64,000 nt of DNA, taken from the NCBI RefSeq assembly GCF_044582145.1, contig NZ_JBDODO010000001.1, one strand, 5' to 3'. The notes beneath the pieces were generated by a model. The model searched no databases and was not told the DNA's origin. It was given only the letters and a program-made list of their open reading frames with translations. This document shows, piece after piece, positions 61,926 to 64,000 of the stretch. Both the position numbers and the translations under genes were made by a program. Origin of the DNA: Guyparkeria sp016278265 (GTDB lineage Bacteria > Pseudomonadota > Gammaproteobacteria > Halothiobacillales > Halothiobacillaceae). Positions within the stretch are counted from its first letter, which is position 1; each line of letters starts with the position of its first letter.

Positions 61926-61974
61926 CGGCATTCCCGACCTGCGGTGGGCTGGTCGGTCACGTGAAACCGTATCC

Positions 61975-63825
61975 ATGACGCATCCTTCCGCACGGCGACT
62001 GTCGTCGCTCACCGCCGGGCTCATCGGCCTGACCTGCCTTTCTACCCTCGTCCCGTCACAGGCCGATGACCGGCTGGGCCCGATCAACATCACTGCCGCC
62101 CGCGAGGCCCCGGCCATCGCACCCGCGATGCCCGAGACCGTCATCACGCGCGAGGAGATCGAGCGCAGCCAGGCGCAATCGATCACGGACCTGCTCGCCG
62201 GACGCGCCGGGCTGATCGTCAGCAACGAAGGCGGACCCGGCAAGCTGTCGAGTGTCTCGATCTGGGGACAGAGCGCCAACCGGACGGCGGTTTTCCTCGA
62301 CGGCGTGCGCATCGGTTCGGTCTCCGCCGGTCAATCGTATCTCGAGCACATCCCCTTGGAGCAGATCGAGCAGATCGAGATCGTGCGCGGCCCGCGCTCC
62401 GGTCAATGGGGTGCGGATGCCGGCGGCGGGGTGATCCAGATCTTCACCCGAGAAGGCACCGAGGACGGTGTTCATCTGTCTGGCGGGATTGGCGCGGGCT
62501 CACGCGGTCAACGCGAGGCCGATGCCCATATCGGTGGCCGCCAAGGGGCGTTCGACTACTCGCTGGGCGTGGCCCATGAGGAAACCGATGGCTTCGATGC
62601 CTGCGAGAACAGCGGCCCGTTCACCCCACCCTGTTACGGCGATGAACCGGACGACGACGGCTACGAACGCGATTCGCTGCAGTTGCAGGCCGGATATCGG
62701 TTCGGAGAGGGTGGCCATGTGCGTGCCCACGTGCTGGCCGCCTCCGCCGAGGTCGAGTACGACGGCCCCACCAACAACAGCGAAATCGAACAACGCACCA
62801 TCGGACTGTCGGCCTCCACCGGCCGGATCGGCTTCTGGCAGTTGCGCACCCAGGCAGGGCGTCATATCGACGACCAGGACTATTTCCGCGACCAGCGTTT
62901 TGATTCACGTTTCGACACGCAACGCGACACGCTCTCGCTGGCGAACGACTTCTTCCTCGGGTCATCCACTACCCTGACGGTCGGGGCGGACCAGACATAC
63001 GACAAGCTATCGAGCACGACCGACTACGTCGAGGATGGCCGGCGCAACCAGGGGCTGTTTGCCCAGCTCAATACTCGCCTTGGCGAACGTCTGGATATCC
63101 AGGGCGCGCTGCGCCGTGATTTCAACGAGCAATTCGGCACCGCCAATACCGGCTCCCTGGATCTTGCCTATCGTCTCGACGAGGCCTGGACACTCAGCGC
63201 GGGACACGGCACCTCGTTCAACGTCCCGTCCTTCAACCTGCTCTACTACCCGCCCTACTGCATCGCGCCGGGCCTTTGCTTCGCGACGGCGAACCCCGAC
63301 CTCGAACCGGAGCGCACGCGCACCTCGCGCATCGGCGTTGCCTGGAACCGCGGGCAGTGGGGCATCGAGACGACGGCCTTCCGCTCATCGGCCGATGATC
63401 TGATCGCGAGCCCGCCGCCCACCTACGTGCCGGAAAACATCACCGAGGCGACCATCCGCGGCGCGGAACTCGTTGCTCGCTGGAGCAACGACACCTGGTC
63501 GGCTCACGCGAGCCTCACCTACCTGTCGACCGAGAACGAGGCCACGGGCGAGCCCCTGCCGAAACAACCGCGGTGGAGCGGTCGACTGGCCGTCGATCGT
63601 CAGCTGGGCGCCTTTTCGCTCGGGAGCACCTTGCGTGGGCAAAGTGGTTCAGAAACCGACAACACGGGCTACGTGGTTGCCGATCTGCGCGGCAGCTATC
63701 GTCTTGCACCTGACTGGCGCATCGAGGCCCGCATCGACAATGTGTTCGACCGGGATTACCAAATCGTCGACGGCTTTCATCAAGCACCTCGCGGCGTGTT
63801 TGTGAGCCTGCGCTACGGCCGGTAA
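61975..63825 (+). CDS. btuB: TonB-dependent vitamin B12 receptor BtuB
   Basis: BtuB imports cobalamins through the outer membrane using TonB energy. The 616-residue precursor has a signal peptide (to about residue 31, PSQA-DD), a TonB-box region near INITAARE, a plug domain with SVSIWGQSANRTAVFLDGVR, split, and EIVRGPRSGQWGADAGGG. A 22-strand barrel follows, ending IDNVFDRDY...GVFVSLRYGR with a C-terminal aromatic-type strand. Loop cysteine pairs occur near residues 209-221 (CENSGPFTPPC) and 424-430 (CIAPGLC). The upstream B12 riboswitch confirms the substrate class. Confidence 0.95.
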   Translation: MTHPSARRLSSLTAGLIGLTCLSTLVPSQADDRLGPINITAAREAPAIAPAMPETVITREEIERSQAQSITDLLAGRAGLIVSNEGGPGKLSSVSIWGQSANRTAVFLDGVRIGSVSAGQSYLEHIPLEQIEQIEIVRGPRSGQWGADAGGGVIQIFTREGTEDGVHLSGGIGAGSRGQREADAHIGGRQGAFDYSLGVAHEETDGFDACENSGPFTPPCYGDEPDDDGYERDSLQLQAGYRFGEGGHVRAHVLAASAEVEYDGPTNNSEIEQRTIGLSASTGRIGFWQLRTQAGRHIDDQDYFRDQRFDSRFDTQRDTLSLANDFFLGSSTTLTVGADQTYDKLSSTTDYVEDGRRNQGLFAQLNTRLGERLDIQGALRRDFNEQFGTANTGSLDLAYRLDEAWTLSAGHGTSFNVPSFNLLYYPPYCIAPGLCFATANPDLEPERTRTSRIGVAWNRGQWGIETTAFRSSADDLIASPPPTYVPENITEATIRGAELVARWSNDTWSAHASLTYLSTENEATGEPLPKQPRWSGRLAVDRQLGAFSLGSTLRGQSGSETDNTGYVVADLRGSYRLAPDWRIEARIDNVFDRDYQIVDGFHQAPRGVFVSLRYGR

Positions 63826-63865
63826 CATAGCGCTTCCCACCCGGTTTTCAGGACGTCATCCGACC

Positions 63866-64000
63866 ATGCCCCATCCGCTCCAGGAACGACTTTTGCCGCC
63901 CAGTCGAGTTGTCGCCATTGCCGCGCTTGCCGTCATGGCGATCTCGATGCTCGCCACGCGCTATCACCACTTCAGCTCGGCGCTGCACCTGGCGGATACC
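63866..64000 (+). CDS. Membrane protein, N-terminal fragment (cut by window end)
   Basis: The first 45 codons are visible, beginning MPHPLQERLLPPSRVVAIAA and continuing through a membrane segment (about 14-30), then YHHFSSALHLADT. The frame is open to the window edge. It starts 41 bases after the btuB stop, so it is likely in the B12-controlled transcript; a role in cobalamin uptake or synthesis is possible. I do not recognise the family with confidence. Confidence 0.65.
   Translation, partial: MPHPLQERLLPPSRVVAIAALAVMAISMLATRYHHFSSALHLADT

Overview
The window is GC-rich, gene-dense DNA from a gammaproteobacterium. The gene pairs rpe-gph-trpE, mutY-yggX and nudE-cysQ, together with single genes such as yrfG, hrpA, ycgL and asmA, are typical of that class. 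A sucrose-synthesis operon (sucrose is a compatible solute), class I FBPase, Mo-hydroxylase genes and a B12-regulated outer-membrane receptor would suit a halotolerant, possibly chemolithoautotrophic lineage such as Halothiobacillaceae. That family-level placement is inference. No rRNA, tRNA, CRISPR array or complete IS was seen.

Layout. 0-4.8 kb: two copies of a hairpin-containing repeat, then a type III restriction-modification operon (mod-res) that looks AT-richer than its surroundings and was probably acquired. 4.8-8.1 kb: rpe-gph-trpE. 8.1-18.3 kb: housekeeping genes (ferredoxin/flavodoxin reductase, ubiC, ggt, thiS, yrfG, yggX, mutY, asmA, moaD, a CBM48 protein, a PilZ protein). 18.5-24.5 kb: fbp and the high-affinity phosphate operon pstSCAB, with tandem hairpins between pstS and pstC and a candidate PhoB site upstream. 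24.7-34 kb: an RND efflux pair, a DNA photolyase and the molybdate genes modE-modABC. 34-40 kb: a glycosyltransferase, a RelA lacking the C-terminal ACT domain, a VIT-type transporter, a lipase-like hydrolase and a bacterioferritin-like protein. 39.4-44.9 kb: a coupled operon of GH100 invertase, sucrose-phosphate synthase, sucrose phosphatase and MtfA. 45-49.2 kb: a periplasmic-type molybdenum hydroxylase (2Fe-2S and Mo subunits) with XdhC and MocA maturation factors. 49.4-58.7 kb: a LolDF-type lipoprotein exporter, small envelope proteins, acylphosphatase, a SafE-like membrane protein and HrpA. 58.7-64 kb: a DUF4124 protein, a noncoding MITE-like element with three nested inverted repeats, ycgL, nudE-cysQ, a cobalamin riboswitch with btuB, and a truncated membrane-protein gene at the window end.

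How the genes fit together. Molybdenum recurs: uptake (ModABC), its regulator (ModE, with candidate operators), cofactor synthesis (MoaD) and a Mo hydroxylase with dedicated maturation genes. Carbon and osmolyte metabolism is represented by Rpe, Gph, Fbp, the CBM48 protein and the sucrose operon. The features most worth a second look are the structured MITE-like element at 59.5 kb, the MtfA-containing sucrose operon with its degenerate SPS phosphatase domain, the ACT-less RelA, the bacterioferritin without the haem methionine, the pstS/pstC hairpins, the ModE box over the modE start, and the dispersed GTGGGAG-bounded repeats.
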